Position numbers and translations under genes: made by a program
From: JARFQH01 sp963825595
GTDB lineage: Bacteria; Desulfobacterota; Desulfobacteria; Desulfobacterales; SG8-13
NCBI GenBank assembly: GCA_963825595.1
Contig: CAWGUE010000005.1
Coordinates: 30,616-94,615 of the forward strand
Length of the DNA stretch: 64,000 nt
Direction of reading: 5' to 3'
Notes under the pieces: generated by a model
Told to the model about the DNA's origin: nothing
What the model saw: the letters and a program-made list of their open reading frames with translations, nothing else
Database searches by the model: none
Part shown: in pieces, positions 18,284 to 28,910 of the stretch
Position numbering within the stretch: the first letter of the stretch is position 1
How the letters are laid out: each line of letters begins with the position of its first letter

Positions 18284-21200
18284 ATGAATAATTTCATCAC
18301 TCCCTTTAAATTGAATCCGGCCCTCTTTCTGATTACCGGCCTTCTGGCGGTGATATTATGTCTTATGAAGCCGACAACGGCCGAAGCAAGACAGCTGACA
18401 GCCGATGTGGTGGCAATCGACCAGTTTTGGGAATATAACCGTTTCGGTTCCTTCAATCCAGCAGGGATGATGTACGCTCTTCGCCGGGATGTTGTTAACA
18501 AAGGAACTGGTCTTCCTGAAAATCTGACCCCGGGATTTGTCAAACTTCGTGAGGACAAGCGCCCACGTCCGCTGGTACTGCGCGCCAACGTAGGTGACAC
18601 ATTAACGGTGAATTTTACCAATCTTCTCACCCCGGACAGGCGGCGTCTCCGGCCGGGGGCACCAAGAGTCAATAATGATTTCCCCAATGTTCAACCGGGG
18701 TTCCTTCGAAACGATTCCCCCCGCACCCGTTCTGCATCCATGGTCACCAATGCCGTCACTTCGCTGGGGGATACAGGCATTGTATCCATCATGCCTAACG
18801 AATCGACTGTCTATACCTGGCAGTGTGAACGGGAAGGCGCGTTTCTGATCTGGGACAACGGATCCCCGTCCGGAGGTGAAGGTCTCGGAGGAAGTCTGGC
18901 CCTGGGTCTTTTCGGCGCCCTTATCTGCGAACCTGAAGGTAGTACATGGTACCGCAGCCAGGTTACCCAAGAGGAAATGGATGAGGCCCGTGCTCAAGCT
19001 GATGCGCCGAATTTCATCAATTACAATGCGGTGGATGTCGCCGGTAATCCCATTCTTAATATTTTGAAAGGCAATGAGATTATCCATTCGGACCTCAATG
19101 CCATAATCGTCAACGACGAGATTGATGACGGATGGGATGTCAATTCCGAGGGTACTTTCCGTGAATTCACCGTCATTTTTCACGATGAAATTAAAGCGGT
19201 TCAGGCCTTTGATGCGCTCAACGCGGAGCACATGGCCGGTGTTCGAGACGGATTTGCCATCAACTACGGTGCCAGCGGTTTGGGACCCATGATTATGGCC
19301 AACCGCGCGGGAATTGGACCGGCGGCCAACTGTGTCGACTGCGCCTACGAAGAGTTCTTTCTTACAAGCTGGGCTAACGGTGACCCGGCCTTGTTGACAC
19401 AGTATCCGGATGATCCGTCCAATGTACATCACAGCTATTTAAACGATAACGTGAAGTTCCGCAATCTGCATGCCGGACCTAAAGAAACCCATATTTTTCA
19501 CCTGCACGCCCACCAATGGCTAGGTACTATTGATGGTGATAATTCCACCTATCTCGACTCTCAGACCATTGCGCCTTTCCAAGCGTTTGCATATGACATT
19601 CTCTATGGTGGGAGTGGTAACCGTAATCGGACGGCAGGGGACTCAATCTTTCACTGCCACCTCTATCCACACTTTGCCCAGGGCATGTGGTCACTTTGGC
19701 GTGTACACGATGTGTTCGAGGACGGCTCTCGTATGTTACCCGACGGTGAACTGGGCCCGGGCACCGACCCGTTGACCGGAATCGCCGATGGCGGCACGCC
19801 TTCGCCGGCGGTCATCCCTGTTCCCGCCCAAGGCATGGCCCCCATGCCAACCTATGGTGAAAACGGTATGCCAGGCTATCCCTTCTATATCGCCGCCGAG
19901 GCTGGCCATCGTCCCCCTCAGGCACCTATGGACCTGGTTCCGGGAAAGGATGGCGGCCTGCCACGACACCGCATGGCTGATGGTGACGTGTTTGCTGATC
20001 GAGCTGTCCATCCGGATCCGATTGGATCGGGAGATTTCGGCGTCGACCTGTTCAGGGCAAACCTGGAAATCCTACCGTCTATCGGCACGCCCCTGGAACA
20101 ATCGGCCATGGCGTTTCATGCCAATGCGATCGGACATTCAACCGTGACCCCTGAAGGTGACGCGGCCATATTCGAGGTCAATGGGCTCCCTCCAGCCGCG
20201 GGTGCACCCTATGCCGATCCCTGCCCCCCCGGTTCATCCCTGCGGGAGTATGATGTCTCGGCCATCCAGCTCGACCTGGTCGTCAATGCCGCCGGTTGGC
20301 ACGACCCGCAAGCGCGCATCAATGTCTTAGACTCCGATGTTCCCCAATTCGAAGGACAAACTACTGTGGCGGATCCCTTTTTCTTCAGAGCCCATTCGGG
20401 TGACTGCATCGAGTTTCGCCACACCAACCGCACGCCACGACAGCTGGAACTGGATGATTTTCAAGTGGAAACCCCGACCGACACCATTGGGCAGCACATC
20501 CACCTGGTCAAGTTCGATGTGACCTCTTCGGATGGATCAGCTAACGGCTTCAACTATGAAGACGGCACCTTTTCTTTTGAGGCGGTCATCGAACGCATCG
20601 AAATCAGCCATGCGATCGGCGGGTCTGCGGTCAACTTCGACGGCACTCCACTCGAACATCCTCTGGAAGTGGAGGGCGGCGGGTATCAGACCACGACCCA
20701 ACGCTGGTGGGCCGATCCGCTGCTCAATAGAATCGGACAGGATCGCACCATGCGAACCGTATTCACCCATGACCATTTCGCGCCCTCTTCGATTCAGCAG
20801 CACGGGTTCTACTCCGGACTGGTTATCGAACCGGCGGGATCGACCTGGTTGAAACCCGACGGGACACCCCTGACAAGCGGTGTGGGAACGCAGGCTATGA
20901 TCGTCGACTCCCTCGACGCGGTGACCCATCCGGATCACCGTGAATTCATGGTGGAGTACCAAGATTTCGCCCTGCTCTACGACGATCCTCAAAACTCAAC
21001 TGTTCAACCAAGAACTGATCGGCCGGCTTTTCGACCGGAATTTGGTAATCCTGTCGACCCACCGCATTTCCCCGAAGCCATTTCCAAGGCCCATCACGAT
21101 CCTTACCTGATCAACTACAAGCACGAGCCCATTCCCTTGCGCGTCTTCGAATTCAACAACGATGGAACGTTGATCGGGCCCAAAGCTGGTGATTCCGGCG

Positions 21201-22855
21201 ACATGGCCCACGTGTTTGACTCCAACGTCCATGGAGATCCCTTCACCGAGATCTTCCGGGCCCTCGAGGGCGACCGTGTCCAATGGCGCGTCCTGCAGGG
21301 TGCTCAGGAGGTGCAGCACGCTTTTACTGTGAATGGGCTGAAGTGGCGTCGTGAAATCAGTAATCCAGACTCGCCTTACGTGGCGGTTCAGGAAATGGGC
21401 ATATCCGAGCACTTCGAGGCCGATATACCGCTGACCAACCAAGTTGGTAATTTTGCCGATTACCTTTACCACCTCGGTACGACCGGGGCCCTCTGGAACG
21501 GCGGTTGGGGAATTATGCGCAGCTATTCCGATGCACGGCTTGTCCCGGATCTGGCACCGCTACCGGGTAAATCAGGTACAGGCATCAGGATCGCCAACCG
21601 AAGGGAATTCACCGGTACCTGCCCGCGAGTAGCTCCACGCAAGTTTTTCAGTATCGAAGCCTGGGCAGCTAAGGATCTGCTGCCGGGAGGCGCGATCGTT
21701 TACAACGAACGTGAAGGAATAGCCGATGCCACCGGTCTGATGTTTATCCTGGCTGAAGACCGCCAGTCATATCAGAACGGCGATATCACAGACATCGAGC
21801 CGCTGGTCATCCGGGCCAATGCCGGTGATTGCATTTTTGTCGACCTGACAAACATGCTGCCGGCTGTGATGCCGGATGCTATAGATACGCTGCCTGCCGG
21901 ATCGGTCTTCGATCCTCTGGTGGACGGGGATGCCATATTGCCCAAGATCACCACCGTTCGGGCAGATGATTTCCGGCCGTCCAATAAGGTATCGCTCCAC
22001 CCGACCTTGCTGAGTTATGACGTTTCTTCGAATGACGGGTCAAATGTGGGCGTCAACGTCAGACAAACGGCTGCTCCCGGAGAGACGGTTCGCTACCAGT
22101 GGTACGCGGGAACCCTTTCACTCGAAGAGGGGGTGGATCGATTTGGCCGCCCGGCTCACAATTTACGGGCAAAGGCGGAACCCTTCGGCGTCCTGCCCTT
22201 GCGTTCGTATGGTGATGTCATCAAACAGGGATCTCAGGGCTTGATCGGTGCCATGGTCATCGAACCAGCCGGCGCGACCTGGACAGATGATGCCGGTAAT
22301 CCAATCAACCGGGGTACAGTGGCACGCGTCAGTGTACCGGGTGAAGAGCCCTTCAAGGAATTTGTCGTTCTCTACCAGGATGGACTGAACCTGCGATGGA
22401 ACGGCCAAGGAATTCCGGACTGCCCGGTCTGCGACGATCACTATGATACCGGTGAAAATGGGTTGAACTACCGCAGCGAACCGCATTGGGCCCGATTGAA
22501 CCAACCCCCGTCGACCGATCTGCTCGATACGATATACCCGACGGATTGGGCCCTGGGACCGATCGAGACACCTCTATTCACAGCGTCCACCGGTGAACGA
22601 ATTATCTTCCGCGTGGTTCAGCCAGAAGGACGGGCTCGCCAGCACACCTTCAATGTGATGGGCCACGACTACCTCGATCAGGGTCTGCCTGATTTTCTCT
22701 CTCCGGGCAGCACACTCATAACGCCTGGGGTAGCGAAAAACGCAGAAGTCATCGGTGGGGCCAAAGAGGGTGTTTGGCTATACCGTGAAGGACCCGCCCA
22801 AATGTACGCGGGCGGTATCTGGGGCCGTTTCGAGGTAAGCGCTCCTGGTCCCTAA
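18284..22855 (+). CDS. Giant exported multicopper oxidase (MnxG/OmpB-like)
   Basis: A 1523-residue protein built of several cupredoxin domains, with a signal peptide (LLAVILCLMKPTTAEA). Copper motifs are HIFHLHAHQWLG (~402-413) and the type 1/trinuclear motif FHCHLYPHFAQGMW (~456-469), then QHIHLVKFDV (~737) and FTHDHFAPSSIQQHGFYSGL (~827-846). In ordinary laccases the HxH pairs corresponding to the last two come first, so the order here is permuted, as reported for very large manganese oxidases. A metal-oxidising role outside the cytoplasm is plausible; the substrate is not shown by sequence. Ribosome site TTGGAGGT precedes ATG. Confidence 0.85.
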   Translation: MNNFITPFKLNPALFLITGLLAVILCLMKPTTAEARQLTADVVAIDQFWEYNRFGSFNPAGMMYALRRDVVNKGTGLPENLTPGFVKLREDKRPRPLVLRANVGDTLTVNFTNLLTPDRRRLRPGAPRVNNDFPNVQPGFLRNDSPRTRSASMVTNAVTSLGDTGIVSIMPNESTVYTWQCEREGAFLIWDNGSPSGGEGLGGSLALGLFGALICEPEGSTWYRSQVTQEEMDEARAQADAPNFINYNAVDVAGNPILNILKGNEIIHSDLNAIIVNDEIDDGWDVNSEGTFREFTVIFHDEIKAVQAFDALNAEHMAGVRDGFAINYGASGLGPMIMANRAGIGPAANCVDCAYEEFFLTSWANGDPALLTQYPDDPSNVHHSYLNDNVKFRNLHAGPKETHIFHLHAHQWLGTIDGDNSTYLDSQTIAPFQAFAYDILYGGSGNRNRTAGDSIFHCHLYPHFAQGMWSLWRVHDVFEDGSRMLPDGELGPGTDPLTGIADGGTPSPAVIPVPAQGMAPMPTYGENGMPGYPFYIAAEAGHRPPQAPMDLVPGKDGGLPRHRMADGDVFADRAVHPDPIGSGDFGVDLFRANLEILPSIGTPLEQSAMAFHANAIGHSTVTPEGDAAIFEVNGLPPAAGAPYADPCPPGSSLREYDVSAIQLDLVVNAAGWHDPQARINVLDSDVPQFEGQTTVADPFFFRAHSGDCIEFRHTNRTPRQLELDDFQVETPTDTIGQHIHLVKFDVTSSDGSANGFNYEDGTFSFEAVIERIEISHAIGGSAVNFDGTPLEHPLEVEGGGYQTTTQRWWADPLLNRIGQDRTMRTVFTHDHFAPSSIQQHGFYSGLVIEPAGSTWLKPDGTPLTSGVGTQAMIVDSLDAVTHPDHREFMVEYQDFALLYDDPQNSTVQPRTDRPAFRPEFGNPVDPPHFPEAISKAHHDPYLINYKHEPIPLRVFEFNNDGTLIGPKAGDSGDMAHVFDSNVHGDPFTEIFRALEGDRVQWRVLQGAQEVQHAFTVNGLKWRREISNPDSPYVAVQEMGISEHFEADIPLTNQVGNFADYLYHLGTTGALWNGGWGIMRSYSDARLVPDLAPLPGKSGTGIRIANRREFTGTCPRVAPRKFFSIEAWAAKDLLPGGAIVYNEREGIADATGLMFILAEDRQSYQNGDITDIEPLVIRANAGDCIFVDLTNMLPAVMPDAIDTLPAGSVFDPLVDGDAILPKITTVRADDFRPSNKVSLHPTLLSYDVSSNDGSNVGVNVRQTAAPGETVRYQWYAGTLSLEEGVDRFGRPAHNLRAKAEPFGVLPLRSYGDVIKQGSQGLIGAMVIEPAGATWTDDAGNPINRGTVARVSVPGEEPFKEFVVLYQDGLNLRWNGQGIPDCPVCDDHYDTGENGLNYRSEPHWARLNQPPSTDLLDTIYPTDWALGPIETPLFTASTGERIIFRVVQPEGRARQHTFNVMGHDYLDQGLPDFLSPGSTLITPGVAKNAEVIGGAKEGVWLYREGPAQMYAGGIWGRFEVSAPGP

Positions 22856-22893
22856 TCGTCTGTTGGTTGAAAACCTTTAACATCTAATCGGCA

Positions 22894-22937
22894 GAAGGCA
22901 GCGCCGCTCCTCACAATGAGAGGGTGTCGCTGCCTTC
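22894..22937 (+). terminator. Hairpin after the multicopper oxidase gene
   Basis: GAAGGCAGCG and CGCTGCCTTC form a perfect 10-bp stem about 40 bases past the stop codon. The T-tract is weak (ATTAATGG), so termination may be partial. Confidence 0.6.
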
Positions 22938-23280
22938 ATTAATGGCTGTGACAACATTGTCTATTGCAATATGATCCAAATTTATGGGCATTATTTCTGG
23001 CTTGACTATCACATTGTGGTGCATAAAGATAATGCTTAGGGTTTTTTTTCGCACTCACCCCCAAGTATCTTCACGAGCCAATTGATAGACTGTGTGTGAA
23101 ATATAAATTTGGGGTCTTATTTCGAATGTAAAATTACATATGGTACTTTCATTTCTGATTCCTAAAAATATATCTCCTATATCTCCATCTAAGAGATGGT
23201 GCTTTGGATCAATGGTCAACTTAATTTCAAGACGATTTTTCACAATAGCTCATATCGGATCTGATAAATGGGTCCCCGCT

Positions 23281-26200
23281 ATGCGGTTGTGGATATCTTT
23301 AATGGTCCTTTTGACTGTCTTTATGTGTATGCCGGTTTTCAATTCTGCTAATGCTGGAGACATCCATCCGGAATTGCTGGAAAAAGCTGAGGTTGCAGAC
23401 ACGCTGGATGTCATCGTTTATCTCAAAAATCAACCTTTGCCTACGGTAGCCAGGCGGATAAAGATCCAGAGATCTCCCGAAATAGAAGCCTTGCGCGGCC
23501 GGATCAAAAAAAGCCTAAAACCATACCTGCCAAATAAAGCAATTCGAGACAAGACCGCTGAAGCCCGTATGATTAATCGGGCCCTCCGCGAACTACCGCT
23601 GGAGGTCAAAGACGAAATCCGTACGATCCGCAGAGCTGTCGATGACCGCCATGCTCGGATGAAGCATGCGATTCATGCAGCCTTGAAAAATGCCATTCAC
23701 AATGAGCAGCAGGAGCTGGCTTTAGAACTCGAGCGTCTGGGCGGCAGGGTCAGGCACTTCATCACGATTCTCAACGCTGTTGCAGCAACTTTGCCATCCG
23801 AAAAACTGAAAGAGCTGGCACAATTTCCCCAAGTACTCTCTGTTGAAAACGATACACCTGGTCGACCTGAACTCGATACCAGCGTCCCTTCCATCATGGC
23901 CGACACCTGGTGGGTCAGCGGTGTCGATGGCGGCATCAACGATCTTGGAATCGTTGACTCTGGGGTTAATAATTCCCATCCGTCTTTGAACTCACATCGA
24001 TTTTTTCAAAATGTTCAGTTTGACACGAGCGGACACGGCACGCACGTGGCCGGCATCGTGGCCAGCACGGATGCGACCTACAGAGGTGTGGCCTTCGGCC
24101 TGGATACCATCATCGTCGGCCAAGCAGGGTCCGAATCAACCTCGATGGCTTCGGTCGATTGGATTTTCTCGGTCCCTACCGAACAACCTGAGGTTCTCAA
24201 CTACAGCTGGGGCCACGGTCTGGCCACAACGGATGATAGTTCCATCGATCGGTTCTTCGATGCGGTAGTCGATGGGCAGTCGACTCTGGCGATAAAGTCT
24301 ATCGGAAACGGCGGCTGTGTCAGCCTGACAAGCTCGTTAACCTATCCGGGTAATGCCTTTAATGTTATCACGGTAGGCAACATGAACGATAACAATACCG
24401 TCAACAGAGATGATGACTTCATCGCCAGCGACAGTAGCCGTGGCCCGACTGTTGGCGGAAGAAAGAAACCCGACTTGGTTGCTCCCGGCAGTGGCACTGA
24501 TCCAGGATGCCCCGATAACAATGACAGCAACGACATTTTCTCAACCGATTACGCATTCATCGGAAATCGGCCGGATTTTATTAGCGATTCGGGATCAAGC
24601 ATGGCGGCTGCGCATGTTTCCGGTGCCGTTCTGCTGTTGGAAGACGGTGGCAATACCGATCCGATGGCCCAAAAGGCCGTGCTGATCAATGCGGCCGATG
24701 CCTGGACAGACAATGGCACCCCGGGTTTTACCGGAGACGATGGACCTGTTTCCGGTAAAACCTGGAACAAGACGTACGGTTGGGGATACGTGAACCTCGA
24801 CCAGGCCTACGTCCACAGAAACGACTTTTTTACAGGGGAGGTATCGCCGTCAGGATCCCCCAACAACTATCGGATGTATAGGGGAAACATGTTTCCGGGT
24901 GACAAGGCGACTCTCGTGTGGAACCGGCGGGTTGGGTACAATGGCGGAGATTTCCCGACAGCATGGTTCCGACTCAGCGATCTCGACCTTAGACTCTATT
25001 CTGAGACCACCAACGCTTTGATTGATGATGGCCGCAGCACGATCGATAATGTCGAGCAGGTCGCCGCCGATATAACCGGTGAGGTCGTCATCAAGGTCGA
25101 TGCGGTCGATGTCGCATTTGACAACGTAACAACTGAATCATTTGCATTGGCCACCGAAGAACTATTTTCGGAAGCGAGCGGCCCTGCCTTCAGCATTCGC
25201 CTAAACCACCCTGCAGCTGTTGATACAGGCACCCTTTTTTCCGTAGATGCCACAGTGGTCAACAGTGGCGACCTTTCCGCTCATGTCAACGACATCGAGT
25301 TGATTGTACCCTCCGGATTCGTCATCATTTCCGGCAGTAATCCGCAACGATTAAGCACCATCTCAGCCGGCGGAACCGCCCTTGCCTCCTGGACTCTTCA
25401 AGCCCCTTCTCATGCCGCTGTGTATCCATTATCTGCCGAACATCAAAGCTATTCATATGACATTCTCTTTACCGCTTCGAGTAACTCGGCCGTTACCGTT
25501 TCTGGCGGTGCGCCACCGCCGGCCCCCGGCGTGCTGGAAGTCAAACCTGCAATTGATCTCATAACCAGCGGATTCCAGGGCGGACCCTTCAACCCCGTCA
25601 GTCATGACTACACTCTGGTCAACTCCGGAGCCAGCACCCTGTCATGGACCGCGACCAAATCCCAAGCGTGGTTCAGTGTGGTTCCTGTCGCCGGAACCTT
25701 GGCGCCGGGCGCCACGGAAAAGGTGACAGTCACCATAAACTCGGCAACCAATGCTCTGTTACCGGGTACTTACAGCAATACAATCGATTTCACCAACACG
25801 ACCAACGGTGAAGGACATGCCCGCTCAATCACTTTGACGATAGAAGCCAACCAAACACCGATAGCGAATGCCGGAATTAATCGAATCATAACGGAGGGAG
25901 AAACTGTCAACCTGGACGGTTCCCTGTCTTCTGATCCGGAAGGCGGTCCGCTGACATTCAAGTGGGAGCAAATGTCTGGACCGCCAGTCACCCTGTCAGA
26001 CGCCTTTGCCATTCGACCGACATTTGTGACGCCTCCGGTCGTTTCTGGCTCCTATATGCTGACGTTCCAACTCACGGTAACGGATAGCGGTGCCCTCCAA
26101 AACAGTGATGATATATCAATAGAAGTCAATGACAACGGCATCATTGGATATCCGGCCGAAGCGATCACTCTGAGGACTTCGAACGGTGAAGCCATCGGAA

Positions 26201-26634
26201 TCACCGAGGGCACTGGTGGAAATATTGTATCCCTTTTGTCGATGGATTCGGCCACCGTGGCTAACATCGGTAACCCACCCAATAATCTTCTTTACGGCCT
26301 ATTCGACATTCGAATCAGAGCTAATGTGCCGGGAGGGACAACGTCTTTGACGTTCCATCTTCCTGAACCAGCACCACTAAACTTCACCTGGTTCAAATAC
26401 AGCGCCACCAACGGATGGTCGGATTACAGCAACCAGACCATTTTCAACGCAGCCCGGGACCAGGTAACGATCACGTTGACCGACGGTGGCCAAGGCGACG
26501 ATGACAACGCTCCCAACGGAATCATAACCGATCCTTCCGGTCTCGGCCTTGTAGCCACCAACCCCGTTGCGAACGCAGAAGGAGGAAGCGGCGGCGGTGG
26601 TGGCGGTTGTTTTATCGTAACAGCGAAAGAATAA
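23281..26634 (+). CDS. Secreted subtilisin-like serine protease (S8) with C-terminal Ig/PKD domains
   Basis: About 1117 residues from ATG 23281, which begins a signal peptide (MRLWISLMVLLTVF). The frame is open from 23140, but no better start is visible. A propeptide follows, then the catalytic triad: Asp in LGIVDSGVN (~222), His in GHGTHVAGIVAS (~251) and Ser in GSSMAAAHVSGAV (~437). The C-terminal half has beta-rich repeats: a PKD-like segment (NAGINRIITEGETVNLDGS) and an Ig-like segment. It ends GGGGGGCFIVTAKE, a CFI-box-like tail. It lies between the multicopper oxidase and the beta-propeller protein and may process surface proteins. Confidence 0.88.
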   Translation: MRLWISLMVLLTVFMCMPVFNSANAGDIHPELLEKAEVADTLDVIVYLKNQPLPTVARRIKIQRSPEIEALRGRIKKSLKPYLPNKAIRDKTAEARMINRALRELPLEVKDEIRTIRRAVDDRHARMKHAIHAALKNAIHNEQQELALELERLGGRVRHFITILNAVAATLPSEKLKELAQFPQVLSVENDTPGRPELDTSVPSIMADTWWVSGVDGGINDLGIVDSGVNNSHPSLNSHRFFQNVQFDTSGHGTHVAGIVASTDATYRGVAFGLDTIIVGQAGSESTSMASVDWIFSVPTEQPEVLNYSWGHGLATTDDSSIDRFFDAVVDGQSTLAIKSIGNGGCVSLTSSLTYPGNAFNVITVGNMNDNNTVNRDDDFIASDSSRGPTVGGRKKPDLVAPGSGTDPGCPDNNDSNDIFSTDYAFIGNRPDFISDSGSSMAAAHVSGAVLLLEDGGNTDPMAQKAVLINAADAWTDNGTPGFTGDDGPVSGKTWNKTYGWGYVNLDQAYVHRNDFFTGEVSPSGSPNNYRMYRGNMFPGDKATLVWNRRVGYNGGDFPTAWFRLSDLDLRLYSETTNALIDDGRSTIDNVEQVAADITGEVVIKVDAVDVAFDNVTTESFALATEELFSEASGPAFSIRLNHPAAVDTGTLFSVDATVVNSGDLSAHVNDIELIVPSGFVIISGSNPQRLSTISAGGTALASWTLQAPSHAAVYPLSAEHQSYSYDILFTASSNSAVTVSGGAPPPAPGVLEVKPAIDLITSGFQGGPFNPVSHDYTLVNSGASTLSWTATKSQAWFSVVPVAGTLAPGATEKVTVTINSATNALLPGTYSNTIDFTNTTNGEGHARSITLTIEANQTPIANAGINRIITEGETVNLDGSLSSDPEGGPLTFKWEQMSGPPVTLSDAFAIRPTFVTPPVVSGSYMLTFQLTVTDSGALQNSDDISIEVNDNGIIGYPAEAITLRTSNGEAIGITEGTGGNIVSLLSMDSATVANIGNPPNNLLYGLFDIRIRANVPGGTTSLTFHLPEPAPLNFTWFKYSATNGWSDYSNQTIFNAARDQVTITLTDGGQGDDDNAPNGIITDPSGLGLVATNPVANAEGGSGGGGGGCFIVTAKE

Positions 26635-26701
26635 AATAACCGGCTGAAATCACATCGGGTCATCAGCCGCTGAAAAGGTAATAGTGTTAGGAGGATCTGT
26701 T

Positions 26702-28627
26702 ATGGTACGTCTTCAGAATCGCTCATTCTGGCTCCTTATATGGGTGGCTCTCGCGGCTCTGGTTTATACCGAACCGATCGGGGCGCAATCTCAGCATGGG
26801 CACAGTATGTCAACCGGTGATGATAAAGAAAAAGCACCACCGACAAAAGTCAGTGTCAATTTTTTCGCCGAACCGGAAAAAGACTCAGTTATTAAAGCCG
26901 GCGGAAACATCAAACTCGGATTCCGGATCACGGACAGCCAATCCGGCCAGGAAGTTTCAGGCCTTCGTCCAGTGGCATGGGCCCAGCGTCGGCGCACGCA
27001 GGAATTAGCTCCCGACCAGAAAGCCTGCGAGCAGTTGATCAGAACGTTTCAGCGCACAGGAATCCTCACCGTCCCGGCGGATGTTGACCTGAACGGTTTC
27101 TCCATTCTCACCGTCAATGACGACAACAGCGTGGGCATCTATAACCCAAAGGTCAATCTCAAAACGGCCAACCTTCATGCCATCATCCACTTTAACGGCC
27201 GACCGGCCCAGTGGACACTCGATCATAATCACGGCCTGGTTTACATCACCCTGCCGCAGGAGAACAAAGTGGCCGTCATCGATGTAATTCGCCGCGCCCT
27301 CCTGGATTATATCGATGTTGGCAAAAAGCCCCGTCAAATCCTGACCCGTCATGCTGGTCGGTACCTCTGGGTGGGAAATGACAAGGACGGTACTGTGAGC
27401 GTAATCGATCGAAGCACAAGAAAGGTAGTCAATACTCTGACGGTCGGTGAAGGTCCCATCGAAATCGAACTGGACCCCAGCGGTCATTATGCCTTTGTCG
27501 GCACGGCCGGGGAAGGCCGTGTCTCGGTTATCGACATCCAGCAGATGAAAGAAGTGGGACGCGTGGCACTGGGTACGGGTCAACTCAGCCTGAGCTATTC
27601 GCTGCACCGAAATGCTCTTTTCGTAGCCCACGAAAATCGTGGTCAGATTGCCCTCATCGATCCCGGGGGAAAACAGGCCATCGGCCTAAACCTCGAACCG
27701 GGGATTCAATCGATCACGTCCACCCCGGATGGTCGTTTCGTGCTGGCATTGATTCCTGAAAAGCGGAAGGTGATGATCATTGATACCGCCGGCAACCGTG
27801 TGATCGGTGAGCTACCCACCGAAACGGATCCGGATCACATTGTCTTCAGCCCGGATTACGCCTATATTCGAAATCGAAGCACACCGAATGTCACCGTGAT
27901 CGAACTCTCTAAACTGGACAATCCATCAGAAGTCCCTGTAGTTAGTGTACCCATCGGAACGGTACCGCCTGCCAGCGTCAAAGGCCTGCCTGGCGTGGCG
28001 ACAATGGCGGCCATGCACCATGGTGGCCATGCATTGATTTTAAATCCGGCGGACCTCCGCGTTTACATGTACATGGAAGGAATGATGGCTCCTATGGATT
28101 CATTCAAGACGTATACCAGCCGACCCTTGGGAATCATGCTGCACCACCGCAGTTTAGAGGAACGTGAGTCAGCCGGTACTTACCAGGCCATCGTTAAAAT
28201 CGAAAAACCCGGCATCTACGACATACCGTTCTATCTGTCTGATCCCATTCAAGCCACCTGTTTTGAACTGGTTGTCAACGCCGGCGCTGAAGGCGAAAAA
28301 AGTGAGCAGGTGAATCCGGTTTTCTCCAGTTTGTTTACCGGAACGAGGTTCCGACCAAAGGAACCATCCCGCCTGAGATTCAAGCTCCTTGACGATTCTT
28401 CCGACAATCCTATTCCAGAACTTAACGATGTTCTGGTGATGGCATTTCTCAAGGGAACCCACTGGCAGCATCGCACACCGGCCCACCATATCGGTGGAGG
28501 GATATACGAAACCGAATTCACGTTCCCGCGTACAGGTCAATATTATGTATTGGTGGATGTACAATCACTGGGGATCTCTTTTGGCCATATTCGGCATGCT
28601 GTCGCGAATGTCGTGGCCGAGAAATAA
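26702..28627 (+). CDS. Exported YVTN-type beta-propeller protein
   Basis: A 641-residue exported protein. ATG at 26702 has AGGAGG upstream; an earlier in-frame start at 26684 lacks one. A signal peptide ends near TEPIGAQS. The central part has repeated propeller blades with VSVIDR and VAVID cores (DKDGTVSVIDRSTRKVVNTL, GEGRVSVIDIQQMKEVGRVAL), as in YVTN surface proteins and cytochrome d1-like folds, but no haem-binding CxxCH. His-rich patches occur (SQHGHSMS, MAAMHHGGHA), which could bind metal. It follows the protease by 67 bases and is probably co-transcribed. Confidence 0.8.
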   Translation: MVRLQNRSFWLLIWVALAALVYTEPIGAQSQHGHSMSTGDDKEKAPPTKVSVNFFAEPEKDSVIKAGGNIKLGFRITDSQSGQEVSGLRPVAWAQRRRTQELAPDQKACEQLIRTFQRTGILTVPADVDLNGFSILTVNDDNSVGIYNPKVNLKTANLHAIIHFNGRPAQWTLDHNHGLVYITLPQENKVAVIDVIRRALLDYIDVGKKPRQILTRHAGRYLWVGNDKDGTVSVIDRSTRKVVNTLTVGEGPIEIELDPSGHYAFVGTAGEGRVSVIDIQQMKEVGRVALGTGQLSLSYSLHRNALFVAHENRGQIALIDPGGKQAIGLNLEPGIQSITSTPDGRFVLALIPEKRKVMIIDTAGNRVIGELPTETDPDHIVFSPDYAYIRNRSTPNVTVIELSKLDNPSEVPVVSVPIGTVPPASVKGLPGVATMAAMHHGGHALILNPADLRVYMYMEGMMAPMDSFKTYTSRPLGIMLHHRSLEERESAGTYQAIVKIEKPGIYDIPFYLSDPIQATCFELVVNAGAEGEKSEQVNPVFSSLFTGTRFRPKEPSRLRFKLLDDSSDNPIPELNDVLVMAFLKGTHWQHRTPAHHIGGGIYETEFTFPRTGQYYVLVDVQSLGISFGHIRHAVANVVAEK

Positions 28628-28910
28628 TGTTAAATATTAATTCGGTAACTGTCAGATCAAGTCTGAATTACTACAAATTATGAACCTACAGGTAGATTAG
28701 ATAATAATGATATTTCTGATGTAAAAAACCTTAAGTAACATCATGCAAGGATTCTGCTTAATAGTAGTAACGAGGGAAATATATAGACATAATCATCTGA
28801 TTTAGAACGTTTAATTTATATTTCTTTTACACCCTATTTCCCCTTTCAAAGCACCTTTCAAAGGTAATTGGTTTTTATTTTGATTCTTAACTAATAAAAC
28901 GTCGATTATC

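Noticed and set aside
18602..19432. Open frame of 276 codons on the minus strand within the multicopper oxidase gene
   Set aside because: The copper-oxidase frame is continuous through it and carries the domain pattern.
26641..26669. CGGCTGA and TCAGCCG pair between the protease and propeller genes as a terminator
   Set aside because: The 15-base loop and absence of a T-tract make a terminator unlikely; the two genes seem co-transcribed.
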